This document shows, in pieces, positions 15,752 through 24,763 of a DNA stretch of 64,000 nucleotides (position 1 is its first letter; each line of letters starts with the position of its first letter). The translations under genes and the position numbers were made by a program. The notes under the pieces were generated by a model. That model was not told where the DNA came from and ran no database searches. It saw only the letters and a program-made list of their open reading frames with translations. The stretch is from Desulfosporosinus sp. HMP52 (GTDB taxonomy: Bacteria; Bacillota; Desulfitobacteriia; Desulfitobacteriales; Desulfitobacteriaceae), in contig NZ_JMGA01000004.1 in the NCBI RefSeq assembly GCF_000765145.1, positions 24,728-88,727 on the forward strand, written 5' to 3'.

Positions 15752-17017
15752 TTAGGAAGTCTTTGGCGAGAATTTATTCCGATAACTCCTAACCTTAAAT
15801 ATGGCTGTTAGTAATAAAATTGAAGACAGGCATAGTGCTCCGGTAAGAAAAAACGCTGTTTGAGCTCCAAATCTATCCGCAATATAACCTGCGAACATAT
15901 TCCCAAGGGGTGTTGCCCCAGCAAAGACAAGTGAGTAAACGCTCATTACTCTTCCTCGATACTCGTCTTTAGCATGAATTTGTAGAGTGGAATTTGCTGT
16001 TGTACTAAACCAAATATTAAAGATTCCTGTGACGATTAATAGAAATCCAGAGTAATAGTACACTTTGGTAAGGCTGATAATCATCAAACAAATTGAAATT
16101 GCCACACTACTACCCACTAAAACCTTAGCTTTAGGCCCAGATTTACTGTTTAAGGATACCATTAAGGCACCAATAAAAGAGCCTATTCCTAGTGATGACA
16201 TTAAGATACCATAGACATACTCCTCTTGGTGAAGAACGTGTTTGGTGAATACTGGGATTAAGACATTGAAGTTAAAAACAAACAGTCCAATTATTAGAAC
16301 CATCAATGTAGTTTTAAAAAGGGAAGGTTCATGAATGATATACTTTAACCCATCTTTGATTTCTCTAAGGATATTAGTAGCAACCTGCTTGCGTACGTAG
16401 GGGTTAACCTTGATTTTAAGCAGGCTTATGAGTACTGCCATAAAGCTTAAGCCATTCAGGAAAAAGCACCATTCCGCTCCTAAGGAAGCCATAATCAAAG
16501 CTCCTATGGATGGACCGACAATTCTGGCTAAATTAAAGGTGGCAGAGTTCAAAGCAATGGCGTTCATTAGATCTTGTTTGCCGGCTATCTCAATTGTAAA
16601 GGATTGTCTGGTGGGTAAATCAACAGTATTTAAGAAGCCGAGCAGGAGAGCTAAAATGAGAATGTATTCATAACGAACCGTATCCGAATAAACAAGTATG
16701 AATAATGTGAATGCCAAAATCATTGAAGTGAATTGAGTAATTAAAAGTATTGTTCTTTTTGGATATTTGTCGATAACAACCCCAGCAAACAATGAAAATA
16801 ATGTAATGGGCAGAAACTGAACCGCTCCTAATAAGCCTACCAATAAAGGGGAATCAGTCAGTGAAAAGACAAGCCAAGTTTGTCCGATACTCTGCATCCA
16901 TGTTCCAATTAAAGAAACCCATTGTCCCAACCAAAAAATGCGAAAATTATAGTGGTTTAGGGCGGGAAGCTTGTTGGTCAATCTGTTTTTTAGATGGTTT
17001 TTAATTTCCATACGCAT
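15752..17017 (-). CDS. MFS transporter (EntS/MFS_3-type multidrug or siderophore exporter)
   Basis: 421 residues with about 12 transmembrane helices. It starts MRMEIKNHLKNRLTNKLPAL, followed by NFRIFWLGQWVSLIGTWMQS, typical of the MFS_3/EntS-like branch. The motif-A region reads GVVIDKYPKRTILL, and a second copy is AGYIADRFGAQTAF. These proteins use the proton gradient to expel siderophores or drugs across the cytoplasmic membrane. Two closely spaced ATGs (17017, 17011) follow aaggtgt; either could start the protein. No siderophore genes adjoin it, so the substrate is open. Confidence 0.85.
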   Translation of the reverse strand: MRMEIKNHLKNRLTNKLPALNHYNFRIFWLGQWVSLIGTWMQSIGQTWLVFSLTDSPLLVGLLGAVQFLPITLFSLFAGVVIDKYPKRTILLITQFTSMILAFTLFILVYSDTVRYEYILILALLLGFLNTVDLPTRQSFTIEIAGKQDLMNAIALNSATFNLARIVGPSIGALIMASLGAEWCFFLNGLSFMAVLISLLKIKVNPYVRKQVATNILREIKDGLKYIIHEPSLFKTTLMVLIIGLFVFNFNVLIPVFTKHVLHQEEYVYGILMSSLGIGSFIGALMVSLNSKSGPKAKVLVGSSVAISICLMIISLTKVYYYSGFLLIVTGIFNIWFSTTANSTLQIHAKDEYRGRVMSVYSLVFAGATPLGNMFAGYIADRFGAQTAFFLTGALCLSSILLLTAIFKVRSYRNKFSPKTS

Positions 17018-17210
17018 ACACCTTCATGGCACTTGAGCTTGGGATAAGTAACGAAAACATTATATCATAGTCAATCACTAGCTCTAAAAGATTTAGGAGA
17101 ATTATCTCTGCAGAGGCAATTATTCGAGCGGATTGGGCATGAAAATCCTTTAAGGGATATTGCTTTCCTGATACAATAGTAAGAGTAATTAAGAAATGTA
17201 AGGATATGAT

Positions 17211-17771
17211 ATGATGAACGTGATGATTTTAACAAGCAGCCCGAATATGGATGGGCTTACTGCAGCCTGCGGAAATGCTGCCAAAGCGGGAGCAGAGGAG
17301 ACAGGTGCAAAGGTAATAATGGTTAACTTGAATCAACAAAAAATTGGTAACTGCCATGCATGTGGTAATGGCTGGGGAACCTGTCGTAATGAGCATCAGT
17401 GTCAAGTAATTGATGACTTTCAGAATTTACATGCTTCAATGAAGGACATGGATGCCTTTGTTCTAGTTTCCCCTGTATACTGGGGTGAAATGAGTGAGTC
17501 TGCTAAAGCCTTTACAGATCGCTTAAGACGATGTGAGGGTATAAAAAAAGAAAAGACCTGCTTAGAGGGGAAACCGGTAATATCAGTAGCAGCAGCAGGG
17601 GGGAGCGGCAATGGAATAACAACCTGCCTAACCTCAATGGAAAGACTTTTTACTCATGTAAAAGCCGAGAAGTTTGATTTTATAGGCGTAACTCAGAAGA
17701 ATAAAAAGTACAAGACAGATACTATTCATGAAGCCACAAAGGAAATGGTTTTAAAGCTCCAGGCTAAATAA
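17211..17771 (+). CDS. Flavodoxin-fold NAD(P)H-dependent FMN reductase / iron-sulfur flavoprotein-like
   Basis: 186 residues. MILTSSPNMDGLTAACGNAA is the FMN phosphate-binding loop of the NADPH-dependent FMN reductase family. NCHACGNGWGTCRNEHQCQV is the cysteine segment seen in iron-sulfur flavoproteins and their relatives; here its spacing (CxxC-N6-C-N5-C) resembles, but may not match, the cluster-binding form. VSPVYWGEMSESAKAFTDRL is the second flavin-binding segment. Predicted cytosolic redox enzyme; the electron acceptor is unknown. aaggatatgat precedes the ATG (a second ATG follows directly). Confidence 0.8.
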   Translation: MMNVMILTSSPNMDGLTAACGNAAKAGAEETGAKVIMVNLNQQKIGNCHACGNGWGTCRNEHQCQVIDDFQNLHASMKDMDAFVLVSPVYWGEMSESAKAFTDRLRRCEGIKKEKTCLEGKPVISVAAAGGSGNGITTCLTSMERLFTHVKAEKFDFIGVTQKNKKYKTDTIHEATKEMVLKLQAK

Positions 17772-17785
17772 GCTATAGTATCGCT

Positions 17786-17828
17786 AAACGTTACAAGCCA
17801 TCACGAATAGTGATGGCTTGTAACGTTT
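17786..17828. terminator. Bidirectional terminator, 19-bp perfect stem
   Basis: aaacgttacaagccatcac at 17786-17804 pairs with 17810-17828 around a 5-base loop, between converging genes. One of the strongest hairpins in the window. Confidence 0.85.
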
Positions 17829-17833
17829 ATAGA

Positions 17834-18160
17834 CTATTGCTTAGCAGCTTCCTGCCTCTTATAGTATTCGGAGACTGCAGTGGACTGCATTTCTTCCCAA
17901 GTTTTAAAATCGGTGTTTTTAGCAATAAATTTATCGAATTCTGCGTTGAGAAGAGCTAAGAATTCCTCAAATCTACTTACATTATACTTTCCTACGATAA
18001 GCAGTTCCCCGAAATTAGCGAACTTGGTATATTTGCTCATAAAATCCGGAGTAAACAGATCTGTGAAACTAACTAGGCCAAGTGATTGATTAGGCTTATC
18101 AGCATTTTTTTCTAGACTATCCGTTAAACGTTCTAAATCAGATTTATTATCATCACTCAT
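17834..18160 (-). CDS. Conserved-looking protein of unknown function
   Basis: 108 residues, charged, predicted alpha-helical (MSDDNKSDLERLTDSLEKNA, then LFTPDFMSKYTKFANFGELL and FEEFLALLNAEFDKFIAKNT). No cysteines and no membrane segment. The middle (TPDFM..YTKFANFGELL) looks like the recurring unit of poly(3-hydroxyalkanoate)- or phasin-associated proteins, but this is weak. It has an initiation site (aaggtggctgaatattc) and ends at a strong terminator. It may form a cluster with the next two reverse-strand genes. Not recognised with confidence. Confidence 0.7.
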   Translation of the reverse strand: MSDDNKSDLERLTDSLEKNADKPNQSLGLVSFTDLFTPDFMSKYTKFANFGELLIVGKYNVSRFEEFLALLNAEFDKFIAKNTDFKTWEEMQSTAVSEYYKRQEAAKQ

Positions 18161-18260
18161 GAATATTCAGCCACCTTCTTATTATTGTTTAGAATTGATT
18201 AACTTCCGAACAGCTAAATTTGATTATATTATAAATGCAGAGAGAGTAAAAGTATTTTGG

Positions 18261-18470
18261 TTATTCAGAGTCGTTCTTGAAGGGGTGTTCCTCGATGTTC
18301 CAAAAGGAACCACCGGGTTTAAAAGCATCTGTGCTAAGTATCTCCATTTCTCCTTCACGAAGAGCGGTATCAAAGAATTGTTCGATGGTAATACCCAGCT
18401 TGGTGCATACATAGTTAAGTCGTTTACGTTCTTCATCGGTTACCGGAATAACTAGATACTGGGTCTTCAT
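18261..18470 (-). CDS. Small protein of unknown function, possibly ribbon-helix-helix-like
   Basis: 69 residues: MKTQYLVIPVTDEERKRLNY, then VCTKLGITIEQFFDTALREG and an acidic tail. A beta strand followed by two helices with a (D/E)EERKRLN..C..LG.T.EQFF pattern resembles the ribbon-helix-helix/Arc fold of small DNA-binding proteins and antitoxins, but no toxin gene is adjacent. agaggtgatttatt is a strong binding site. The resemblance is by eye only. Confidence 0.65.
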   Translation of the reverse strand: MKTQYLVIPVTDEERKRLNYVCTKLGITIEQFFDTALREGEMEILSTDAFKPGGSFWNIEEHPFKNDSE

Positions 18471-18548
18471 AATAAATCACCTCTAATCTAGTGATTCGAT
18501 AGAAAGATTAAAAAACCTTCTTAAGGGATAGAAAAACTAAAAATCCCT

Positions 18549-18995
18549 TTAATGAGGGTGCCTTACCATGTAATCCCTAAGCCAAAGAGCGTGGAATTCC
18601 TCATCTAGAAGATAGTCCATAAGAGTATTCCGAAGTTCAGAATAATGTTTGTCCTTACTCTCATCAATGAAAGTCCGATAAGCTTCCATAGCTTTGTTTT
18701 CCAGAGCAATCCCAAGTTTGAAGGTGTTGCCGGAACCGGTTAGACCGACTATATCTCCAACCAAGCCGCCAGCCAGTTCAAAGGCTGAACCTACAATCTC
18801 AGGCACTTCTGCATCAGCCTTGGTTAAGACTTGGGCAAAGAAATCTACGTGGCCGCTTTCGATTTCTACCATTTTTTCGAATGCTTTTTTGTAATATTCA
18901 TTAGTAGATGATGAGATCTGTGATTCATAAAAAGTAACTTGAAAGGTTTCTAGGGTATAGAATTCTTTTAAACGAGAAATCAATTTATCATCCAT
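18549..18995 (-). CDS. Ferritin-like / rubrerythrin-type diiron protein
   Basis: 148 residues in a four-helix pattern. Metal-ligand signatures: FYTLETFQVTFYE (helix 1 Glu), MVEIESGHVDFFAQV (ExxH, helix 2), ALENKAMEAYRTFIDES (Glu, helix 3) and LLDEEFHALWLRDY (ExxH, helix 4). This is a complete diiron set for an iron-storage or peroxide-reducing ferritin-like protein; no rubredoxin-type CxxC tail is present. Between helices 2 and 3 lies a glycine-rich insertion (AGGLVGDIVGLTGSGN), also found in membrane-associated members. In anaerobes it would protect against peroxide. Confidence 0.75.
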   Translation of the reverse strand: MDDKLISRLKEFYTLETFQVTFYESQISSSTNEYYKKAFEKMVEIESGHVDFFAQVLTKADAEVPEIVGSAFELAGGLVGDIVGLTGSGNTFKLGIALENKAMEAYRTFIDESKDKHYSELRNTLMDYLLDEEFHALWLRDYMVRHPH

Positions 18996-19238
18996 TTTGT
19001 TACCTCACTATACTAGTCTCCTAATATATTTAGAATCTATCAAAATTGGATTTTATATCCTTGGTAAAAAATGCTTGGAAAAGTAAGGCGGTTTCTGTTA
19101 ATATAACCTATAGAGTGATAATTGTTCAATGTATACAATGTTCAAAAGTCCGCGTCGCTAAGAACCCGATAAATTGTGTATTAAGTGTTTTCAATTAATG
19201 GGTATACATAATAGAGAAATCTAGGGGGTTAATAAGAG

Positions 19239-20816
19239 ATGGGTACTAATTCCAATATCGATCACTTGTTCACGGTAAAGGCTCCTGTTGGCAGGAATAT
19301 TCCGGTGAGTAAGCTGGTTGAAATAGCTTTAGCTCGCCAAGAGGGAATGTTGACAAACACCGGGGCTCTTTGTTGTTCTACGGGAAACTACACTGGTCGC
19401 TCGCCCAAAGACCGCTTTATTGTTGCTGACGCTTCCATCAAAGGACAAATTGCTTGGGGAAAGGTTAATAAACCTATTAGTCCTGAAACATTTAATAAAT
19501 TATATCGTCGTGCTTTAGAATATCTAGAGACTAAAGATTATTTTGTTTTTGATGGTTTTGCAGGGGCAGACGACAAATATAGCTTGCCAATTCGAGTAAT
19601 TAATGAATATGCCTGGCACAATATTTTTGTTCAACAGTTATTTATCAGACCAACGGAAAAACAATTGGAAAACCACCAACCTGAGTTTACTATGATCTGC
19701 ACCCCTGGGCTGACTGCAGATCCTCAAACAGATGGAACCAATTCCGAAGCCTATGTCATTTTGTCCCTTGAGAAAAAAGTAATTATTATAGGCGGCACTG
19801 AATACGCTGGCGAAATGAAAAAGTCGATTTTCAGTGTCCTAAATTATTTAATGCCATTTCGTGAAGTGTTGCCCATGCATTGCTCGGCCAATGTTGGGCC
19901 CAATCAAGATGTGGCTCTTTTCTTTGGCTTATCTGGTACCGGAAAAACTACCTTGTCAGCTGATCCTGAACGCAGACTGATAGGGGACGATGAGCACGGC
20001 TGGTCGGAAAGCGGTATATTTAATTTCGAAGGTGGATGCTATGCTAAATGTATAGATCTATCCCAAGAAAAGGAACCCCAGATTTGGAATGCTATCCGGT
20101 TCGGAACGGTTATTGAAAATGTGGTTTTAAATCCTGATTCCCGGCTTCCCGATTATAAGGACGGCTCCCTTACAGAAAATACCCGGGCAGGCTATCCGGT
20201 GACTTATATTGATAATGCTTTAATTCCGAGCCAAGCAGGACATCCTCGTGTGGTTGTTTTTTTGACAGCTGATGCCTTCGGAGTATTACCTCCCATCTCT
20301 AAGCTTACCAAAGAGCAGGCTATGTATCATTTTCTGTCAGGTTACACTTCTAAGCTGGCTGGGACGGAGCGAGGTATCACAGAGCCCCAGGTTACTTTCT
20401 CTACATGTTTTGGAGAACCTTTTTTACCCCTGAGTCCGGCAGTTTATGCAGAGATGCTTGGAAAACGGATTGATGAACATAATTCGACGGTTTACTTAGT
20501 GAATACCGGTTGGTCAGGTGGCTCCTATGGGGTTGGAAAACGCTTGAATCTTACATATACCAGAGCTATGATAACTGCCGCTTTAAATGGAGAATTAGAG
20601 AAAGCCGCTTATCAGCCTGATCCGGTCTTTGGTCTATTAATCCCCGAAGCAGTAAGTGGAGTTCCTTCGGAGGTTTTAACCCCGCGGAATACCTGGGCAG
20701 ACACGGAGGCCTATGACAAAACAGCAAATACTTTAGCAGAGAGCTTTCGGCAAAATTTCCAAAGGTTTGAGGATGTTTCAGTTGACATTCGATCTGCCGG
20801 TCCAACGATTAAATAA
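19239..20816 (+). CDS. pckA: ATP-dependent phosphoenolpyruvate carboxykinase
   Basis: 525 residues, the usual length. It converts oxaloacetate and ATP to phosphoenolpyruvate and CO2 in gluconeogenesis. Visible signatures: [18 protein letters not shown] near the N-terminus (substrate Arg), [20 protein letters not shown], kinase-1a loop [20 protein letters not shown] (P-loop), and [20 protein letters not shown] (metal-binding Asp and His). The ATG follows tagggggttaataaga. An A/T-rich leader with near-palindromic tgtataca (about 19130-19139) and gtatacata (about 19202-19210) may be regulatory. It ends at a clear terminator (20930-20971). Confidence 0.96.
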   Translation: MGTNSNIDHLFTVKAPVGRNIPVSKLVEIALARQEGMLTNTGALCCSTGNYTGRSPKDRFIVADASIKGQIAWGKVNKPISPETFNKLYRRALEYLETKDYFVFDGFAGADDKYSLPIRVINEYAWHNIFVQQLFIRPTEKQLENHQPEFTMICTPGLTADPQTDGTNSEAYVILSLEKKVIIIGGTEYAGEMKKSIFSVLNYLMPFREVLPMHCSANVGPNQDVALFFGLSGTGKTTLSADPERRLIGDDEHGWSESGIFNFEGGCYAKCIDLSQEKEPQIWNAIRFGTVIENVVLNPDSRLPDYKDGSLTENTRAGYPVTYIDNALIPSQAGHPRVVVFLTADAFGVLPPISKLTKEQAMYHFLSGYTSKLAGTERGITEPQVTFSTCFGEPFLPLSPAVYAEMLGKRIDEHNSTVYLVNTGWSGGSYGVGKRLNLTYTRAMITAALNGELEKAAYQPDPVFGLLIPEAVSGVPSEVLTPRNTWADTEAYDKTANTLAESFRQNFQRFEDVSVDIRSAGPTIK

Positions 20817-20889
20817 ACAAATGTAGATATTCTTAAGCAACTATAGATTGCGATAGAACGGACAGATGTAATCTGTAAGTATTATTTAG

Positions 20890-20929
20890 AAAAAGAAAAA
20901 GAAAAAGAAAACAAAAACAAAAACAGAAA
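20890..20929 (+). repeat. Short A-rich simple repeat
   Basis: Three aaaaag units followed by aaaac-type units, just before the pckA terminator. Low complexity; probably no function beyond an unstructured 3' leader to the terminator. Confidence 0.7.
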
Positions 20930-20971
20930 CAAGCGCCTCTCCGAGATTTAATGGAGAGGCGCTTGTTTTTT
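20930..20971 (+). terminator. Rho-independent terminator of pckA
   Basis: caagcgcctctcc / ggagaggcgcttg, 13-bp perfect stem, ten-base loop, then six T. Confidence 0.92.
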
Positions 20972-21201
20972 CCTAGGGATCACCCCTTACTATTGATTTT
21001 GGTGGGTTTGTGCCAATGTCATGAAATCTCGTGCCGCTAGATACTTGCCCGTGATGGCGAGTTGGATTAATATCTAAGGTAAGATGATCCTGATAAGAAA
21101 AAATGATCACAGATTCTACACAAATAGGTCACGAAAAAGCAATATATATAGATTATATTTAATGAAGATCCAAAACCACATCTGAAAGGAGATGGCTAAG
21201 C
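20972..21201. other. Non-coding stretch before the 21202 mini-ORF
   Basis: No credible frame. Contains short pairing segments around 21025-21065 (gtgccgctagatacttgcc / gtgatggcgag), but no riboswitch class I recognise. Confidence 0.4.
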
Positions 21202-21285
21202 ATGAAGTTGATACTTACTTTACTGTTAATTGGTATGATCCCCACGTTGCTGAGAATGTTGCCGACTAATGAATACTCTGAGTAA
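21202..21285 (+). CDS. 27-residue hydrophobic peptide
   Basis: gaaaggagatggctaagc gives a very strong start at the ATG of 21202. The peptide begins MKLILTLLLIGMIPTLLRML and ends TNEYSE: one short hydrophobic helix with an acidic tail. Similar short membrane peptides are scattered through this region (23571, 23935, 24809). A hairpin terminator follows at 21371. It could be a type-I-toxin-like or spore membrane peptide, but nothing shows this directly. Confidence 0.5.
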   Translation: MKLILTLLLIGMIPTLLRMLPTNEYSE

Positions 21286-21370
21286 TTTAGTTTGAGACAG
21301 ATATATGAATCATTTCCCGTGTAAGCGGTAAAAATAGAGTTTTCTTGAACATAGCGGTGGAGATTAATCA

Positions 21371-21405
21371 AGAAAGGAATCCCTAACTAACAGGGATTCC
21401 TTTCT
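21371..21405. terminator. Bidirectional terminator
   Basis: agaaaggaatccct / agggattcctttct, 14-bp perfect stem with a 7-base loop, between the mini-ORF and the converging HicB-like gene. Confidence 0.85.
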
Positions 21406-21409
21406 AATT

Positions 21410-21919
21410 TTAGGCAGATTCCTCACTTCCATTCCACTTATCTTTCCAACCGTCCCATTTGGGGGCATTGGCCAGCTGCTTTTTCATTGATTTGCATTGT
21501 ATAGTCCAGGGCCCAATGCTAAGAGTTGGGGTTTGGAGGGATAAGTGAGTTAACATAATTCCTAGATGTCTTCTAAAGGCCTTGGTGCCTCTATCGTCAA
21601 CAGAGTCAAACTCCTGAATAATTCCTAACACCTCACTGATATTTGAACAAATAGAGCCATTAGCTTTGTTTTTATGAGATACAAAATATCCGATAACATC
21701 CTCATCGGTCTTTTCTGGCTCCGCCTTATTTTCTGTAGACTCCTCTTCGTTGAATTGAAGTCCGTTAATTGTCTCAATGGCGTCTCTCAGTTCCTCGGCT
21801 CTTTGTATTACCTCAAAAAGATCATTACCTTGGGTTATGCAACCTTTTACTCCAAGTATTTCCGCTATCCATAGTCCTTCTTCATTAAGTGGGCTTGCAA
21901 TTAAAGTGCAATTCTTCAT
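21410..21919 (-). CDS. Protein with HicB-like N-terminal domain
   Basis: 169 residues from the ATG at 21919 (tggaggtttccttt before it; the longer frame upstream lacks a site). Residues 1-50 (CTLIASPLNEEGLWIAEILG, then KGCITQGNDLFEVIQRAEEL) resemble the partial RNase H fold of HicB antitoxins. An acidic linker (about 55-75) follows, then a helical C-terminal half (IQEFDSVDDRGTKAFRRHLG) with no recognised domain. There is no HicA toxin gene next to it, so it is an orphan or does something else. Confidence 0.6.
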   Translation of the reverse strand: MKNCTLIASPLNEEGLWIAEILGVKGCITQGNDLFEVIQRAEELRDAIETINGLQFNEEESTENKAEPEKTDEDVIGYFVSHKNKANGSICSNISEVLGIIQEFDSVDDRGTKAFRRHLGIMLTHLSLQTPTLSIGPWTIQCKSMKKQLANAPKWDGWKDKWNGSEESA

Positions 21920-22119
21920 AAAGGAAACCTCCAAATTCAGAAATTTATTTATACAATTCAAGGATGATTGTGGAAAAACCTTCCATTTTAAAAATTACGT
22001 TCGTCTTATTGCGACCCATTAATCGTAGGAATTACTGAGTTTTTAGCATTAAGACCTTTTTCTCTGGAATTAGAATAATATTGCACTACTCCCAAGGGGG
22101 TAGCCAGGCAGTGATAATT

Positions 22120-22152
22120 CAAATAAGCGTGCGTATACTGCACGCTTATTTG
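22120..22152. promoter_or_regulatory. 13-bp hairpin or operator upstream of the cytochrome operon
   Basis: caaataagcgtgc at 22120-22132 pairs perfectly with 22140-22152 around gtatact. It lies about 60 bases before the cytochrome c start and next to a possible -10 (ttataata). No T-run follows, so an operator or leader hairpin is more likely than a terminator. Confidence 0.5.
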
Positions 22153-22213
22153 CGTTATAATAACTCCGGCACTGAGGATAGATATAAAATCTAAATTAAA
22201 AGAGGTGCATCTT

Positions 22214-22867
22214 ATGTCTGAATTAATCAAGGGACGGTTATGGCAAGTGTTGGGCTTCCTAATACTCATTTTCCTAGCTGTGGCTATCCCGGCAACTCCT
22301 GTTCAAGCTCTAGAGAATTGTCTTCAATGCCATGGGGATCAAAAAACAAAAATTGAAAGATCGGAACACAGCTTTTTAAGTTGTACCAGCTGTCATACAG
22401 GAATAACAGGATATCCCCATCCTCAAGGAGCAGCATTAAATAAAAAAGAAAGTGTAGCCACTTGCACAAGCTGTCATAAAGGTCAGGTGACGGATAGTTA
22501 TGCCAGAAGTTTTCATGGTAAAGCTGTTCATCTAGGAAGTGAAAAGTCTGCCAGTTGTGCCGATTGCCATGGCTTCCACGATATTCTCGGCCCAAATAAT
22601 TCAGGTTCTAAGGTAGCTAAACAAAACATTCCAGAAACTTGTGCCAGTTGTCACGGGAAGGCATCACCTGGATTTGCTGAAGGAGAGGATCACTATGAGC
22701 TTAAGCCTGGAGGATCAGGGGCTCCGATGTACTATACAGGTAAGTTTTTTATCTGGCTTACCCTTATCATTATTACAGCCTTAGTTATCCATATTGAACT
22801 TCAGCTATACCATAACCTGCGTACAATTCTTCGGGAACGGAAAGAGGTGACGAACCGTGGACAATAA
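22214..22867 (+). CDS. Membrane-anchored multiheme cytochrome c (five CxxCH)
   Basis: 217 residues from the ATG at 22214 (aagaggtgcatctt before it). An N-terminal signal segment (VLGFLILIFLAVAIPATPVQ) is followed by five heme motifs: CLQCH, CTSCH, CTSCH, CADCH and CASCH, with several extra histidines that could be distal ligands. A C-terminal helix (FFIWLTLIIITALVIHIELQ) anchors it. The heme domain would face outside. It overlaps the cytochrome b gene by 11 bp, so the two form a NapC/NrfH-like or quinol-linked electron-transfer pair moving electrons across the membrane. Confidence 0.88.
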   Translation: MSELIKGRLWQVLGFLILIFLAVAIPATPVQALENCLQCHGDQKTKIERSEHSFLSCTSCHTGITGYPHPQGAALNKKESVATCTSCHKGQVTDSYARSFHGKAVHLGSEKSASCADCHGFHDILGPNNSGSKVAKQNIPETCASCHGKASPGFAEGEDHYELKPGGSGAPMYYTGKFFIWLTLIIITALVIHIELQLYHNLRTILRERKEVTNRGQ

Positions 22868-23537
22868 GGATGTCTTTCAACGTTTTGATCTTCACCAACG
22901 TATCCAGCATATCGGAATGTTTAGTAGTTTTTTCGTGTTGACAATTACCGGGTTACCCATTAAGTTTGAGCAAAATAGTGTCTCTGTTTGGATTGTAGCG
23001 TTGTTTGGCGGTTTCGATAATCTCTTTACCGTACATCTTGTAGGTGGAGCGGTTATGCTGTTAGCTTTTGTATATCATTTAATCTATTTAGTCCTCTATC
23101 CCTTGCTGACTAAAAAGACATCCTGGGCAATATTACCGAAGGGTAAAGATTTCGTTGACGTGGTTCATGATGTCCAGTATTTAATAGGTCTGAGAAAAGA
23201 TCCGCCCAAATTTGACCGCTACACCTATAAAGAAAAATTTGACTACTGGGCCGTCTTCTGGGGTATGGCGATTATGGGCGGATCAGGACTAATGATGTGG
23301 TTTCCGGGGACATTTACCCAGTACATGCCAAGGTGGGTAATAGATTCAGCCAGGTATGCTCATACAGACGAAGCAATTCTGGCTATCAGCGCTATATTCA
23401 TATGGCACTTTTTCAACTCTCACTTTAGCCCCAGGTTCTTTCCGATGAACCATGTTTGGTACAAAGGAACCATGTCTAGAGAAGAAATGGAAGAAGACCA
23501 CCCATTGGAATTAGAAAGACTTGAATCGGGGAAATAA
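22857..23537 (+). CDS. Cytochrome b561-type membrane protein (cytochrome b/b6 domain)
   Basis: 226 residues, GTG start within the end of the cytochrome c gene. Four or five hydrophobic helices with heme-ligand histidines: RIQHIGMFSSFFVLTITGL, VHLVGGAVMLLAFVYHLIYL, WAVFWGMAIMGGSGLMMWFP, and EAILAISAIFIWHFFNSHFS. The C-terminus (PRFFPMNHVWYKGTMSREEM) is like formate dehydrogenase/Ni-hydrogenase gamma subunits. It would oxidise or reduce menaquinone and exchange electrons with the pentaheme protein. A 36-residue membrane peptide follows at 23571. Confidence 0.88.
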   Translation: MDNKDVFQRFDLHQRIQHIGMFSSFFVLTITGLPIKFEQNSVSVWIVALFGGFDNLFTVHLVGGAVMLLAFVYHLIYLVLYPLLTKKTSWAILPKGKDFVDVVHDVQYLIGLRKDPPKFDRYTYKEKFDYWAVFWGMAIMGGSGLMMWFPGTFTQYMPRWVIDSARYAHTDEAILAISAIFIWHFFNSHFSPRFFPMNHVWYKGTMSREEMEEDHPLELERLESGK

Positions 23538-23570
23538 GCCGAAGACACCAAGGGGAAAGGAAGATAATAC

Positions 23571-23681
23571 ATGTCACAGTACTACAAATACAGAAAAAGT
23601 CTCCCCCTGACCATATTCCAGATGATACTTTATGTAATCATACTAGTGTATATTATTATCTGGGGTTTCAATTATATTTAG
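23571..23681 (+). CDS. 36-residue membrane peptide, third gene of the cytochrome operon
   Basis: aaggggaaaggaagataatac precedes the ATG at 23571. The peptide starts MSQYYKYRKSLPLTIFQMIL and continues as one hydrophobic helix ending WGFNYI. It follows the cytochrome b gene by 33 bp and precedes a terminator at 23726, so it belongs to the operon. Small single-helix subunits are common in bc- and oxidase-type complexes; here it could stabilise the cytochrome pair. Confidence 0.65.
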   Translation: MSQYYKYRKSLPLTIFQMILYVIILVYIIIWGFNYI

Positions 23682-23725
23682 AAGTTGATAAATCAACCCA
23701 AACAAATTAGTTCATAAATATTAAG

Positions 23726-23750
23726 AGGAGAGCTGATATTCAGCTCTCCT
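23726..23750 (+). terminator. Terminator of the cytochrome operon
   Basis: aggagagctga / tcagctctcct with a 3-base loop. Confidence 0.7.
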
Positions 23751-23908
23751 GATTTATACTAAAATGAATGGTTCTTCTCGCAAGTTGTTGGCTTTATTCC
23801 TTTAAGAAGAACAATTCATTGTAAACATATTATCTCCAAGTAAGAGGTCTTTACACTGGGAGGTTTTGTATATATGATCCAAAGATTACTCCTGCCCTAA
23901 AGATAAAA

Positions 23909-23931
23909 CCGTCCTTTCGGACGGCTTTTTT
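23909..23931 (+). terminator. Second terminator, strong U-run
   Basis: ccgtcc tttc ggacgg followed by ctttttta. Upstream (about 23862-23900) is only a very short frame after gggaggttttg (MIQRLLLP then stop), so the terminated transcript may be a small RNA or remnant. Confidence 0.75.
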
Positions 23932-23934
23932 ACC

Positions 23935-24051
23935 TTAATAATCGTTATCGCCCCAGACTTTACCTAACCAGACTGCAGCACCAATGCCGACGGCATGGAT
24001 GATCAGCGAGCGAGTACTAAATAAACTACTTCTTCGTTTCAATCCCATCAT
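23935..24051 (-). CDS. 38-residue small membrane protein
   Basis: aaaaggaggtttttctt is a near-perfect binding site for the ATG at 24051. The product starts MMGLKRRSSLFSTRSLIIHA and ends with GVGAAVWL-like hydrophobic residues and KVWGDNDY: basic N-terminus, one helix, acidic tail. Unrecognised. It ends a few bases from the strong terminator at 23909-23931. Confidence 0.6.
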   Translation of the reverse strand: MMGLKRRSSLFSTRSLIIHAVGIGAAVWLGKVWGDNDY

Positions 24052-24179
24052 AAGAAAAACCTCCTTTTCCATTAAACAATTCTAGCTTTTCTTTTTTTAA
24101 GCTTTAAGATACCAAATAATATTTGTAAATTATTAGGATGCAAGGGTTGAGCAAAGAGGCAGCAGATATTTTCTTTAGC

Positions 24180-24362
24180 TTAAGCATCAAGTAATCTTTT
24201 AAGCAATTGAGAGAATTCTATAGTATCAGTATTCACCTCAAGAATAGTGTCATCCTTTGGATCATCGGGATACATTACAAAGTTAAGTTTTCCAGGCTCA
24301 GTTTCATAGACTTCAAGAATATTTTTATCATCAACTATTTCAATCTTTAGTTTGCCAGGCAT
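24180..24362 (-). CDS. Small hypothetical protein
   Basis: 60 residues, acidic, beta-rich then a C-terminal helix (MPGKLKIEIVDDKNILEVYE, then PGKLNFVMYPDDPKDDTILE, FSQLLKRLLDA). aaggggaggttttcc precedes the ATG. I recognise no family. It lies in a run of small reverse-strand genes. Confidence 0.65.
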   Translation of the reverse strand: MPGKLKIEIVDDKNILEVYETEPGKLNFVMYPDDPKDDTILEVNTDTIEFSQLLKRLLDA

Positions 24363-24446
24363 GGAAAACCTCCCCTTGCATTTTGCGAAAAACTAGTGTA
24401 ACCTTATATGCTCGCGGGTTGACCAACCCATTATGTCATAAACAAT

Positions 24447-24617
24447 TCAGTAGGCTATAGCAGCCTCTAAGATTAGAAATACAGCTAAAACAATAGTTGC
24501 TTGGGCTATCCAGCCTGTGGTTATATACGTCATAGCAAAACTCAACAGGATCAATCCGACAACCACGCGAATCACTCGATCTAGTACGCCAAGATTCCTA
24601 GTAAAACTTAGATTCAA
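24447..24617 (-). CDS. DUF2892 membrane protein
   Basis: 56 residues from a TTG at 24617, five bases after gagggtg (alternative TTG at 24632). Pattern LSFTRNLGVLDRVIRVVVGL, then two helices ending EAAIAY, matches DUF2892 (the membrane domain also found on YgaP rhodaneses): NxGxxDRxxRxxxG followed by two transmembrane segments. Function unknown; often associated with sulfur or redox proteins. Confidence 0.8.
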   Translation of the reverse strand: MNLSFTRNLGVLDRVIRVVVGLILLSFAMTYITTGWIAQATIVLAVFLILEAAIAY

Positions 24618-24763
24618 ATTAATCACCCTCAATCTTCAAGGATATTTTCATCATTCCCTAAAAAATACGGGGTATTCAACAATCAATTGAAAATTAATAT
24701 CAATAACTAATATCAGGGTTATTGGGAGATTATCTTTTAAAAGGATCCCTGGGAGCAGTAAAA

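Noticed and set aside
17834..18160. Phasin-type annotation for the 108-residue protein
   Set aside because: Resemblance is only in composition; left as unknown function.
20972..21070. Possible riboswitch between pckA and the 21202 peptide
   Set aside because: Some stems can be drawn but none matches a known class motif I can recall, and the following gene is only 27 codons.
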